This document shows, piece after piece, positions 56,891-64,000 of a stretch of DNA of 64,000 nucleotides; within the stretch, counting starts at the first letter, position 1; the number at the start of each line of letters is the position of its first letter. The stretch covers positions 340,089-404,088 of the forward strand of contig NZ_KE384480.1 in the NCBI RefSeq assembly GCF_000425945.1, read 5' to 3'. A model generated the notes under the pieces. It was given only the letters and a program-made list of their open reading frames with translations. It was not told the DNA's origin and searched no databases. Position numbers and translations under genes: made by a program. The stretch comes from Candidatus Solirubrobacter pratensis (GTDB lineage Bacteria > Actinomycetota > Thermoleophilia > Solirubrobacterales > Solirubrobacteraceae).

Positions 56891-58278
56891 CTCTCGTGGT
56901 GATCGATGCCGTCGGATTGACCCCGCGCGCGCTGGCGCACATGCCGCGCATGCAGCGGCTGGCCGCCGACGGCTTCCAGGCGCAGCTGGATCCGGTGGTC
57001 CCGGCCGTCACGTGCTCGGTGCAGGCGACGCTGCTCACCGGACTGCAGCCCACCGACCACGGCATCGTCGGCAACGGCTGGTACTTCCGCGACCTCGGCG
57101 AGGTCTTCCTGTGGCGCCAGCACAACGCGCTCGTCCAGGGCGAGAAGGTGTGGGAGACGGCGCGCCGCGCCAAGCCCGGGTTCCGGGCCGCGAACCTGTG
57201 CTGGTGGTACGCGATGGGCGCGACGACCGACTTCACGGTCACCCCGCGCCCGATCTACCACGCCGACGGCGCGAAGGATCCGGACTGCTACACCGACCCG
57301 CCTGAGCTGCACGACCGCCTGACCGGCCCGCTCGGCGACTTCCCGCTGTTCACCTACTGGGGTCCGACGGCGAACATCACGTCCTCGAGGTGGATCGCCG
57401 ACGCGGCCAAGCTCGTGCTCGGCGCCGAGCAGCTGGATCTGATGCTCGTCTACCTGCCGCACCTGGACTACGACCTGCAGCGCTTCGGTCCCGAGGGCCC
57501 CGAGGCGATCAAGGCGGCAGGCGAGTTGGACGCGGTCGCCGGAGACCTGATCGACTTCGCGCGCAGCCGCGGCGACCAGGTCGTCGTGCTGTCGGAGTAC
57601 GGCATCACGCCGGCGCGCCGCCCGGTCGAGATCAACCGCGCGCTGCGCCGCGCGGGCCTGCTGCGCGTCTACACGCAGGCGGGGATGGAGTACCTCGACC
57701 CGTGGGTCTCGCGCGCCTTCGCGGTCGCCGACCACCAGATCGCGCACGTCTACGTCCGCGACCCGCGCGACCTCGACGCCGCGCGCGCCGCGCTCGAGGG
57801 CGTGCCCGGCATCGGCGTGCTGCTCGAGGGCGACGCGAAGGCCGACGCGGGGCTCGGCCACGAGCGCGCCGGCGAGCTGATCGCGCTGGCCGAGCGCGAC
57901 GCGTGGTTCACGTACCACTACTGGCTGGACGACGCGCGCGCGCCCGACTTCGCGCGTAACGTCGAGATCCACCGCAAGCCTGGCTACGACCCCGCGGAGC
58001 TGTTCTTCGATCCGCAGGACAAGCTCGTCAAGCTCAAGGCGGCGGCCACGCTCGCGCGCAAGAAGGCCGGTTTCCGGTACAGCATGCAGGTGGTTCCGCT
58101 CGAGTCCCACTACGTGAAGGGGACCCACGGGCTGCTGCCGGAGACCAAGCTCGACGCGCCCGTGTTCATCTGCTCAGAGCGCGAGTCCGCACGCGACAGG
58201 ATCGCCGCCACCGAGGTGCGCGACGTCCTGCTCGACCTGGTCGGTGTACCGAAGCCTCTTACTTCTCGGTCACTCTGA
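56887..58278 (+). CDS. eboF: EboF-like alkaline-phosphatase/nucleotide-pyrophosphatase-type enzyme
   Basis: 463 aa. VVIDAVGL is followed by VVPAVTCSVQATLLTGLQPT with the nucleophilic Thr, then HGIVGNGWYFRD, YLPHLDYD and SEYGIT, the metal-binding pattern of the type I phosphodiesterase family. It may remove a phosphate or phosphodiester from the prenylated product. Last gene of the cluster; it overlaps the convergent cyclophilin gene by 20 bp. Confidence 0.87.
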   Translation: MTLVVIDAVGLTPRALAHMPRMQRLAADGFQAQLDPVVPAVTCSVQATLLTGLQPTDHGIVGNGWYFRDLGEVFLWRQHNALVQGEKVWETARRAKPGFRAANLCWWYAMGATTDFTVTPRPIYHADGAKDPDCYTDPPELHDRLTGPLGDFPLFTYWGPTANITSSRWIADAAKLVLGAEQLDLMLVYLPHLDYDLQRFGPEGPEAIKAAGELDAVAGDLIDFARSRGDQVVVLSEYGITPARRPVEINRALRRAGLLRVYTQAGMEYLDPWVSRAFAVADHQIAHVYVRDPRDLDAARAALEGVPGIGVLLEGDAKADAGLGHERAGELIALAERDAWFTYHYWLDDARAPDFARNVEIHRKPGYDPAELFFDPQDKLVKLKAAATLARKKAGFRYSMQVVPLESHYVKGTHGLLPETKLDAPVFICSERESARDRIAATEVRDVLLDLVGVPKPLTSRSL

Positions 58279-58939
58279 CCGACTTGAGGAGGATCGGCTC
58301 GTCGGGCCGGTCCGTGCGCGGGTCGGTGACGATCGCACCGATCCGCGCCACGACGTCCTCGCCGGCGGTCACCTTGCCGAGCAGCGCGTAGTCGGGCGGC
58401 AGCTTGGCGGCGTCGGGCCCGGTCGCGACGAAGAACTGCGAGCCCGACGTGCCCGCCGGCTGATCCTGCGACTTCGCCATCGCGACGACGCCTTCGCTGT
58501 ACTTGAGCGACTTCGGCGGCTTCTCGGTGATCGTGTAGCCCGGGCCGCCCTCGCCGGTGCCCTTCGGATCGCCGCCCTGGATGACGAACTCGGGGACGAT
58601 CCGGTGGATCGTCGTGCCGTCGAAGAAGCGGTGGTCGGCGAGGTACTTGAACGAGCCGCCGGTCAAGGGTGCGCGGCGCGCGTCGAGCGTGATCTCGAAC
58701 GTGCCGCAGTTCGTGGCGACCGTGGCGACGTAGGTCTTGGCCGCGTCGAGTGAGAGCTTCGGCTTGGGCAGCGTGACCGACTTCGGGGCGAGCGACTTGC
58801 CGTCCACGACCGCGCAGCCCTGGGCGAAGTGCTCGGTCGCCGCCGGCGTGACCTGCGCCGGCGGCGTCTTGCCGTCATCGGATCCGCCGCACGCGGTGAG
58901 CGCCGCGCAAGCGGCGAGGACGAGCGCGGGGCGACGCAT
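58259..58939 (-). CDS. Lipoprotein cyclophilin (peptidyl-prolyl isomerase)
   Basis: 226 aa. Lipobox-like LAACAALTACGG, then the cyclophilin fold: FFDGTTIHRIVPEFVIQGGDP, GTGEGGPGYTI, GVVAMAKS and GSQFFVATG. It would speed proline isomerisation of secreted proteins outside the membrane, which fits a genome with many proline-rich secreted proteins. The ROK gene stop lies immediately upstream. Confidence 0.9.
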   Translation of the reverse strand: MRRPALVLAACAALTACGGSDDGKTPPAQVTPAATEHFAQGCAVVDGKSLAPKSVTLPKPKLSLDAAKTYVATVATNCGTFEITLDARRAPLTGGSFKYLADHRFFDGTTIHRIVPEFVIQGGDPKGTGEGGPGYTITEKPPKSLKYSEGVVAMAKSQDQPAGTSGSQFFVATGPDAAKLPPDYALLGKVTAGEDVVARIGAIVTDPRTDRPDEPILLKSVRVTEK

Positions 58940-60109
58940 CTACGCCGCCGCGACGCCGGCTTCGATGGCCTTGTCGATCGCGTCGGGATCGAGGATGTGC
59001 TCGATCACCATGATCGCCGCGCCGATCACGCCCGCCCGGTCGCCCAGGCGGCTCGGCACGATCCGCAGATCGCCCGTCGCGAGCGGCAGCGAGCGCTGGA
59101 AGATCACCTCGCGCACGCCGGCGAGCAGTTGCTGGTGGGCGTCGGAGATGTCGCCGCCGATCACGATCGCGCCCGGGTTGAAGAAGTTGACCGAGCTCGC
59201 GAGCACCTCGCCCAGATGGCGCCCGGCGTCGCGGACGATCTGGATCGCGAGCGGCTCGCCCGCGCGGACCAGCGAGACGACGTCGCGCGAGGTCTTCGCT
59301 TCGAAGCCGGCTTGGGTGAGGCGGTGGGCGAGGGCGCGGCCGCCGGCGACGGCTTCGAGGCAGCCGACGTTGCCGCAGCGGCAGACGACGTCGTCGTGGC
59401 CGGCGATGCGGATGTGGCCGATGTCGCCGGCGGCGCCTTGGGCGCCGCGGTGGATGTGGCGGTCGGCGACGATGCCGCAGCCGATGCCGGTGCCGACCTT
59501 GACGTAGAGCAGGTGCTCGACGTCGCGCCAGTGGGTCCAGTGCTCGCCGAGGGCCATGATGTTGACGTCGTTGTCGACCAGCACCGGCGCGTCGTAGTGC
59601 TTGGAGAACCAGCCGGGGACCGAGAAGCCGTCCCAGCCCGGCATGATCGGCGGCGCGACTGGCTCGCCGCGCGAGAACGCGACCGGACCCGGGACGCCGA
59701 CGCCGATGCCGCGCACGTCGCGCGGGGCGCGGCCGACCTCCTTCAGCAGGGCGAGGAAGCGCTCGTGGACCCAGGGAAGGACCACTTCAGGGCCCTCCGC
59801 GATGTCCATGTCGTACGTCGCCTCCGAAAGGGGGACGCCCGCGAGGTCGCTCGCGACCAGTCGCGAGTGCGTCGCCCCGAGGTCGGCGACGAGCACGAGG
59901 CCGGCGCCCTGGTTGAACGCCAGCAGCGTCGGGGGGCGGCCGCCCGTGGACGCGCTGCCGCCGGCCTCGTAGACCAGTTGGTGGGCGAGGAGGACGTCAA
60001 GCCGCTGCGCGACGGTGGAGCGGGCCAGCCCGGTCCTGCGTACCAGATCCGCTCGCGTGACGGCTTCGCCATCGCGGATGAGGCGCAATAGCGACCCGGC
60101 TCCGGTCAT
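58940..60109 (-). CDS. ROK-family transcriptional regulator 1
   Basis: 389 aa. Winged HTH at the N-terminus (about 15-70; VTRADLVRRTGLARSTVAQRLD) followed by a ROK kinase-like fold: VLVADLGATHSRL, GIGVGVPGPV, VDNDVNIMALGEH, VGTGIGCGI and CRCGNVGCLEA with zinc-type Cys. It likely represses sugar genes until a sugar ligand binds. A 293-bp segment is identical to regulator 2. Confidence 0.9.
   Translation of the reverse strand: MTGAGSLLRLIRDGEAVTRADLVRRTGLARSTVAQRLDVLLAHQLVYEAGGSASTGGRPPTLLAFNQGAGLVLVADLGATHSRLVASDLAGVPLSEATYDMDIAEGPEVVLPWVHERFLALLKEVGRAPRDVRGIGVGVPGPVAFSRGEPVAPPIMPGWDGFSVPGWFSKHYDAPVLVDNDVNIMALGEHWTHWRDVEHLLYVKVGTGIGCGIVADRHIHRGAQGAAGDIGHIRIAGHDDVVCRCGNVGCLEAVAGGRALAHRLTQAGFEAKTSRDVVSLVRAGEPLAIQIVRDAGRHLGEVLASSVNFFNPGAIVIGGDISDAHQQLLAGVREVIFQRSLPLATGDLRIVPSRLGDRAGVIGAAIMVIEHILDPDAIDKAIEAGVAAA
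59307..59599. repeat. Identical tract shared by the two ROK genes (copy A)
   Basis: 293 bases identical to 61621-61913 (constant offset 2314), inside genes that differ clearly on both sides. It encodes the metal and phosphate-binding core. Confidence 0.9.
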
Positions 60110-60130
60110 CGAGCTCTCACCATCGAGGCA

Positions 60131-60142
60131 AGTAAAGCAGAC
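60131..60142. promoter_or_regulatory. ROK box upstream of ROK 1
   Basis: Read toward the gene: GTCTGCTTTACT, 21 bp from the start codon. A near match (GTCTGGTTAACT) lies before ROK 2. This may be an autoregulatory site; inferred. Confidence 0.35.
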
Positions 60143-60238
60143 GTTACGGCGACTTCGATAGTCCTCATGGACGAAAGTCTCGCCTGCTAGCGATGGGTTT
60201 TCGGTGAGTTCGTCCGGACCATGCGTCGAAACGTCCCG

Positions 60239-61240
60239 CTAGGACCCGCTCGCGAACGCGGCGTCGAACGCGATCGTCGACGGGGCGAAGTCGGTCCTGC
60301 GGACGAACGCCAGCGCATCGCGCGCGCCGTACTCGCGATCCATGCCCGAGTCCTCCCACTCGATCGACAGCGGTCCGTCGTAGCCGATCCGGTTGAGCGC
60401 GCGCAGCAGGGCGTCGAAGTCGACGTCGCCGTGACCCGGGGAGACGAAGTCCCAGCCGCGGTCGCCGGAGCCGAAGTTCAGGTGGCTGCCGAGGATCGAG
60501 CGGCGCCCGTCGAGCCGGCGGACCGAGTCCTTGACGTGCACGTGGTAGATGCGGTCGCCGAACTCGGCGGCGAACGCCGCGGGGTCGATCAGCTGCGGGA
60601 TGAAGTGGCTCGGATCGAGGTTGATGCCGAAGCCCTCGCGGTTGTCGAGCGCGGCCAGCGCCTTGCGCGTGGTCGGGAAGTCGTAGGCGATCTCGGTGGG
60701 GTGGACCTCGAGCGCGAACTTGATGCCCTCGGCGTCGAAGACGTCGATGATCGGGCCCCAGCGCTCGGCGAACTCGGCGTAGCCCCGCTCGATCTCGGAG
60801 AAGTCGTTGGGCGGGAACGAGTACAGGAGATGCCAGATCGAGGAGCCGGTGAAGCCGGTCACGACGGGCACGCCGAGCTGCGCCGCCGCGCGCGCGACGT
60901 CCTTCATCCGCTCGGCCGCGCGCGTGCGCACGCCCTCGGGGTCGCCGTCGCCCCACAGTTCAGGCGGCAGGATCGCTTCGTGGCGCGCGTCGATGCGGTC
61001 GCACACGCACTGGCCGATCAGGTGCGAGCCGATCGACCACATGCCGAGCCCGTTGCGCTCCAGGATCGAGCGCCTGCCGGCGGCGTAGCCGGGATCCGAC
61101 AGCGTCTGCGCGACGTCGATGTGGTCGCCCCAGCAGGCGGGCTCGAGGCCGTCGAAGCCCCACTCGCCCGCCTTGGCGGCCACCTGCTCGAACGGCAGGT
61201 CGGCCCATTGGCCGGTGAACAGCGTGACGGGCCGGGACAT
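60239..61240 (-). CDS. Sugar-phosphate isomerase/epimerase TIM barrel
   Basis: 333 aa, ATG at 61240. LFTGQWADLPFEQVAAKAGEWGFDGLE, WSIGSHL, ALEVHPTEIAYDF, INLDPSHF, VHVKDSV and LSIEWEDSGMDREYG show the xylose-isomerase-like barrel with metal-ligand Glu, Asp, His. It lies between two ROK regulators. Likely a step in catabolism of a sugar or cyclitol. A second ROK gene ends 13 bp upstream. Confidence 0.86.
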   Translation of the reverse strand: MSRPVTLFTGQWADLPFEQVAAKAGEWGFDGLEPACWGDHIDVAQTLSDPGYAAGRRSILERNGLGMWSIGSHLIGQCVCDRIDARHEAILPPELWGDGDPEGVRTRAAERMKDVARAAAQLGVPVVTGFTGSSIWHLLYSFPPNDFSEIERGYAEFAERWGPIIDVFDAEGIKFALEVHPTEIAYDFPTTRKALAALDNREGFGINLDPSHFIPQLIDPAAFAAEFGDRIYHVHVKDSVRRLDGRRSILGSHLNFGSGDRGWDFVSPGHGDVDFDALLRALNRIGYDGPLSIEWEDSGMDREYGARDALAFVRRTDFAPSTIAFDAAFASGS

Positions 61241-61253
61241 GGAAGTGCTCCTC

Positions 61254-62462
61254 TCAGGTCAGGGGTACCGGGGTCCGGACGACGCGGTCGATCGCGTCGG
61301 GATCGAGGACGTGCTCGATCACCATGATCGCCGCCCCGACCACGCCGGCGCGATCGCCGAGCTGACTCGGGACCATGCGCAGGTCGCGCGTGGCCATCGG
61401 CAGCGAGCGGCGGATCGCCACCTCGCGCACGCCGGCGAGCAGTTGCTGGTGGGCGTCGCCGATGTCGCCCCCGACCACGACCGCGCCCGGGTTGAAGAAG
61501 TTCACGGCGCCTGCAAGCACCTCGCCGAGGTGGCGGCCGGCGTCGCGGACGATCTGGATCGCGAGCGGCTCGCCCGCGCGGACGAGTCCGACGACGTCGC
61601 GTGAGGTCTTGGCCTCGAGTCCGGCTTGGGTGAGGCGGTGGGCGAGGGCGCGGCCGCCGGCGACGGCTTCGAGGCAGCCGACGTTGCCGCAGCGGCAGAC
61701 GACGTCGTCGTGGCCGGCGATGCGGATGTGGCCGATGTCGCCGGCGGCGCCTTGGGCGCCGCGGTGGATGTGGCGGTCGGCGACGATGCCGCAGCCGATG
61801 CCGGTGCCGACCTTGACGTAGAGCAGGTGCTCGACGTCGCGCCAGTGGGTCCAGTGCTCGCCGAGGGCCATGATGTTGACGTCGTTGTCGACCAGCACCG
61901 GCGCGTCGTAGTGGGCGGCGAACCAGCGCGGGATCGAGAAGCCGTCCCAGCCGGGCATGATCGGCGGGGCGACGGGCTCGCCGCGGCCCGACGCGACCGG
62001 CGCGGGGATGCCGACGCCGATGCCGAGGACGTCGGCGGGGCCTCGTCCGGCGTCGGCGAGCAAGCTCTCGTAGCGCGCCTGGATCCACTCGAGCACGGCG
62101 GCGGGGCCGGCGGCGATGTCGAGGTCGTACGCCTGCTCGACCAGCGGCTCGCCGGCGAGGTCGGCGACGGCCAGGCGCGAGTGGGTGGCGCCGAGGTCGG
62201 CCGCGAGGACGACGCCCGCGCGCTCGTTGAAGGCGAGCACGGTCGGAGGACGGCCGCCGGTCGAGGCGCGGCCGCCGGCCTCGTAGACGAGCTGGTGCGC
62301 GATCAGCGCATCGACACGCTGGGCGACCGTGGAGCGGGCGAGCCCGGTGCGGCGGGCGAGGTCCGCGCGCGTGACCGCCTGCCCCTCCCGGATCAGCTGC
62401 AGCACGCGGCCCGCCCCGCCGGCCCCCGTCCCGTCCGTCCCCGTTCTCTCCCCCGTGAGCAT
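61254..62462 (-). CDS. ROK-family transcriptional regulator 2
   Basis: 402 aa, ATG at 62462. Same architecture as regulator 1: HTH (VTRADLARRTGLARSTVAQRVD), then the ROK fold with identical core. It diverges from the Gfo/Idh/MocA gene across 135 bp and is upstream of the sugar-isomerase gene, so it is the probable controller of both. Confidence 0.9.
   Translation of the reverse strand: MLTGERTGTDGTGAGGAGRVLQLIREGQAVTRADLARRTGLARSTVAQRVDALIAHQLVYEAGGRASTGGRPPTVLAFNERAGVVLAADLGATHSRLAVADLAGEPLVEQAYDLDIAAGPAAVLEWIQARYESLLADAGRGPADVLGIGVGIPAPVASGRGEPVAPPIMPGWDGFSIPRWFAAHYDAPVLVDNDVNIMALGEHWTHWRDVEHLLYVKVGTGIGCGIVADRHIHRGAQGAAGDIGHIRIAGHDDVVCRCGNVGCLEAVAGGRALAHRLTQAGLEAKTSRDVVGLVRAGEPLAIQIVRDAGRHLGEVLAGAVNFFNPGAVVVGGDIGDAHQQLLAGVREVAIRRSLPMATRDLRMVPSQLGDRAGVVGAAIMVIEHVLDPDAIDRVVRTPVPLT
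61621..61913. repeat. Identical tract shared by the two ROK genes (copy B)
   Basis: 293 bases identical to 59307-59599. See that entry for context; the surrounding coding sequence differs. Confidence 0.9.
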
Positions 62463-62468
62463 GTGATG

Positions 62469-62480
62469 AGTTAACCAGAC
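62469..62480. promoter_or_regulatory. ROK box upstream of ROK 2
   Basis: Read toward the gene: GTCTGGTTAACT, with the partly palindromic GTTAAC. It is preceded by TCGAAGTC, also found near the ROK 1 site. Possible operator; inferred. Confidence 0.35.
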
Positions 62481-62561
62481 TTCGACAGGGTCGAGGTCCC
62501 AGGTTTCAGCATGTCAAGGGAATATCTAGGCCATCAGGCGTGTAGAACGGGAAGCTTTTGA

Positions 62562-62590
62562 TTGACTTCCGCTCAAAACCTGGCTACGTT
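62562..62590 (+). promoter_or_regulatory. Promoter of Gfo/Idh/MocA gene, probably leaderless
   Basis: TTGACT (62562-62567), 17 bp, TACGTT (62585-62590). The ATG at 62598 is only seven bases after the -10, so the transcript likely begins at or beside the start codon. Confidence 0.6.
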
Positions 62591-62597
62591 GCGCGCC

Positions 62598-63755
62598 ATG
62601 TCTCGAGGGGTTCGCATCGCCATTGCCGGAGCCGGGTTCATCGGTGCCGTTCACGCGCGCTCGGCAAGGCTCGCAGGCGGGCGCCTCGTCGGCGTTGCGG
62701 CCTCGTCGCCGGGGCGCTCCGAGCGCGCCGCGGCGGCGCTCGGAGCGGAGCGCGCGTTCGGCTCCGCGGACGAGCTGGTCGCCTCTCCTGACGTGGACAT
62801 CGTCCACATCTGCACGCCGAACCACCTTCACCGCCCCCTGGCCGAGGCCGCGCTCGCGGCCGGCAAGCACGTGATCTGCGAGAAGCCGCTGGCCATCGAC
62901 GCGACCGGGGCGCAGGCGCTGGTCGATGCCGCTGAGGACGCCGGGCGCCAGACCGCCGTGCCGTTCGTCTATCGCTACTACCCCACGGTCCGCGAGGCGC
63001 GCGAGCGCGTGCGCGGCGGCGAGTCCGGGCCGGTGCGCATCATCCACGGCAACTACCTGCAGGATTGGCTGCTGCGTCCGGAGGACGACAACTGGCGCGT
63101 CGACGCGCAGCTCGGCGGCGCCTCACGTGCGTTCGCGGACATCGGCTCGCACTGGTGCGATCTCGCCGAGTTCGTCACCGGCCACAGGATCACGCGCGTG
63201 TGCGCGCGCATGCTGACCGCGATGCCGGAGCGGGCGCGAGCGGCCTCGCGCGCCGCGTTCGAGCGCGGGGGCGAGGCGGGCGAGACGCGCGAGGTCGGCA
63301 CCGAGGACGCGGCGGTCGTCCAGTTCGAGACCGACGGCGGCGCGATCGGCACGACGGTCATCTCCCAGATCTCGGCCGGGCGCAAGAACCAGCTCTTCCT
63401 CGAGATCTCGGCGGCCGAGGAGTCGCTCGCGTTCAACCAGGAGGAGCCCGAGTCGCTGTGGCGCGGCCGCCGCGAGGCGGCGATCGTCATCAAGCGCGAC
63501 GCCGAGGCACTCTCTGAGCCCGCGGCGCGCTACGCCTTCCTCCCGGCGGGGCACCCGCAGGGCTACGCCGACTGCTTCGACGCGTTCGTCGCGGAGGCGT
63601 ACGCGGCGGTCGCCGCGGGCGAGGCGCCCGAGGGCCTGCCGGTGTTCGCCGACGGCCTGCGCTCGGCCCGCATCACGGAAGCGGTGCTGAGCTCGGCGCG
63701 CGACGAGCGCTGGATCGACGTGCTCGCACCCGAGGCCCTCGCACTCGCGGGCTGA
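62598..63755 (+). CDS. Gfo/Idh/MocA-family dehydrogenase
   Basis: 385 aa from the ATG at 62598. IAIAGAGFIGAVHARSARLAGG is the NAD(P)-binding motif; VDIVHICTPNHLH and ICEKPLAID carry the EKP signature. The C-terminal half follows the usual two-domain fold (DIGSHWCDLAEFVTG). It oxidises a sugar or cyclitol. Next to a sugar isomerase and two ROK regulators, it probably belongs to the same sugar-use set. Confidence 0.9.
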   Translation: MSRGVRIAIAGAGFIGAVHARSARLAGGRLVGVAASSPGRSERAAAALGAERAFGSADELVASPDVDIVHICTPNHLHRPLAEAALAAGKHVICEKPLAIDATGAQALVDAAEDAGRQTAVPFVYRYYPTVREARERVRGGESGPVRIIHGNYLQDWLLRPEDDNWRVDAQLGGASRAFADIGSHWCDLAEFVTGHRITRVCARMLTAMPERARAASRAAFERGGEAGETREVGTEDAAVVQFETDGGAIGTTVISQISAGRKNQLFLEISAAEESLAFNQEEPESLWRGRREAAIVIKRDAEALSEPAARYAFLPAGHPQGYADCFDAFVAEAYAAVAAGEAPEGLPVFADGLRSARITEAVLSSARDERWIDVLAPEALALAG

Positions 63756-63831
63756 CGTCGCGCCCGCGGGGGCGGGCGGTCCGCCGCGCGGGGCGCGCGC
63801 GGGACGCGCGGTCTTCCTGGGCGGGTGGCCT

Positions 63832-63974
63832 GATCGCGCGGTCTCCCCGCGCGGGCGCCCCGATCGCGCGGTCTCCCCGCGCAGCTTCGGTGCCCCGGCG
63901 AACTGCGGCTCACCGGGGCGGGCGCCCCGATCGCGCGGTCTCCCCGCGCGGCTTCGGTGCCTCGGCGAACGGCG
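63832..63974. repeat. Short GC-rich repeats downstream of the last gene
   Basis: GATCGCGCGGTCTCCCCGCGC occurs as near-identical blocks beginning at 63832, 63862 and 63929. The second and third continue into a shared GCTTCGGTGCC-CGGCGAAC tail. The stretch 63756-64000 shows no credible gene; reading frames across it lack a start and ribosome site. Confidence 0.6.
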
Positions 63975-64000
63975 GGCATCGAGGGAGGCGGGTCAGGGGG

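Noticed and set aside
59307..61913. Insertion element or assembly duplication of the ROK locus
   Set aside because: No terminal repeats or transposase, and flanks differ in coding sequence. Gene conversion fits better, though a long-read check remains useful.
63756..64000. A gene after the dehydrogenase
   Set aside because: Frames across the repeats have no start with ribosome site and only repetitive composition.

Overview
The window is GC-rich throughout, with strong G/C bias at third codon positions. It uses many GTG and TTG starts, 4-base stop/start overlaps and long antisense shadow frames. The gene content (mycofactocin genes, NAD-dependent ligase, FprA-type reductase, ROK regulators, long TP-rich secreted proteins) points to a high-GC actinobacterium. 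I infer the Thermoleophilia/Solirubrobacterales. No rRNA, tRNA, CRISPR array, insertion sequence or phage module was recognised.

Layout. 1-695: a gene end, a 24-bp minisatellite and a palindromic operator. 697-12210: two secreted GH92-type glycosidases with matching operators, an orphan DNA adenine methylase between them, and a secreted S15 peptidase. 12259-17796: mycofactocin locus (mftA, mftB, mftC, mftE, an SDR, and two MftF-like glycosyltransferases, one on each side). 17694-23010: ThuA-like protein, crotonase, tartrate/malate-type dehydrogenase, secreted amidase. 23143-26139: a frameshifted gene, USP-like protein, DUF429 protein, XRE-cupin regulator, GNAT acetyltransferase. 26140-31195: phenylacetyl-CoA epoxidase operon (paaA-paaD-paaB-paaC plus a detached PaaD zinc ribbon), with an aldehyde dehydrogenase and an FprA-type reductase divergent from it. 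31192-33961: ligA and a membrane-anchored protein. 34027-44370: large secreted proteins (TIM barrel, PKD repeats, cupredoxin, ThuA-dehydrogenase fusion). 44438-50264: MMPL transporter, then a copper-protein operon. 50325-58278: ispH, a myo-inositol-phosphate-synthase-like cyclase and an ebo-type cluster, tightly overlapping. 58259-63755: cyclophilin lipoprotein, two ROK regulators, a sugar isomerase and a Gfo/Idh/MocA dehydrogenase.

The main unexplained theme is a C-terminal domain of about 110-135 residues. It ends seven otherwise unrelated secreted proteins and always stops at a Y-x3-LTF-x-L signature a few residues from the C-terminus. The signature resembles the distal motif of Firmicutes WxL cell-wall-binding domains with Phe in place of Trp. 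I infer a surface-attachment module that displays glycosidases, a peptidase, an amidase, an isomerase-like barrel, a cupredoxin and a sugar-dehydrogenase-like propeller. Several of these genes share a promoter layout or palindromic operators. The second theme is an ebo-type cluster in which a myo-inositol-phosphate-synthase-like cyclase sits where a dehydroquinate-synthase-like EboD would be expected.
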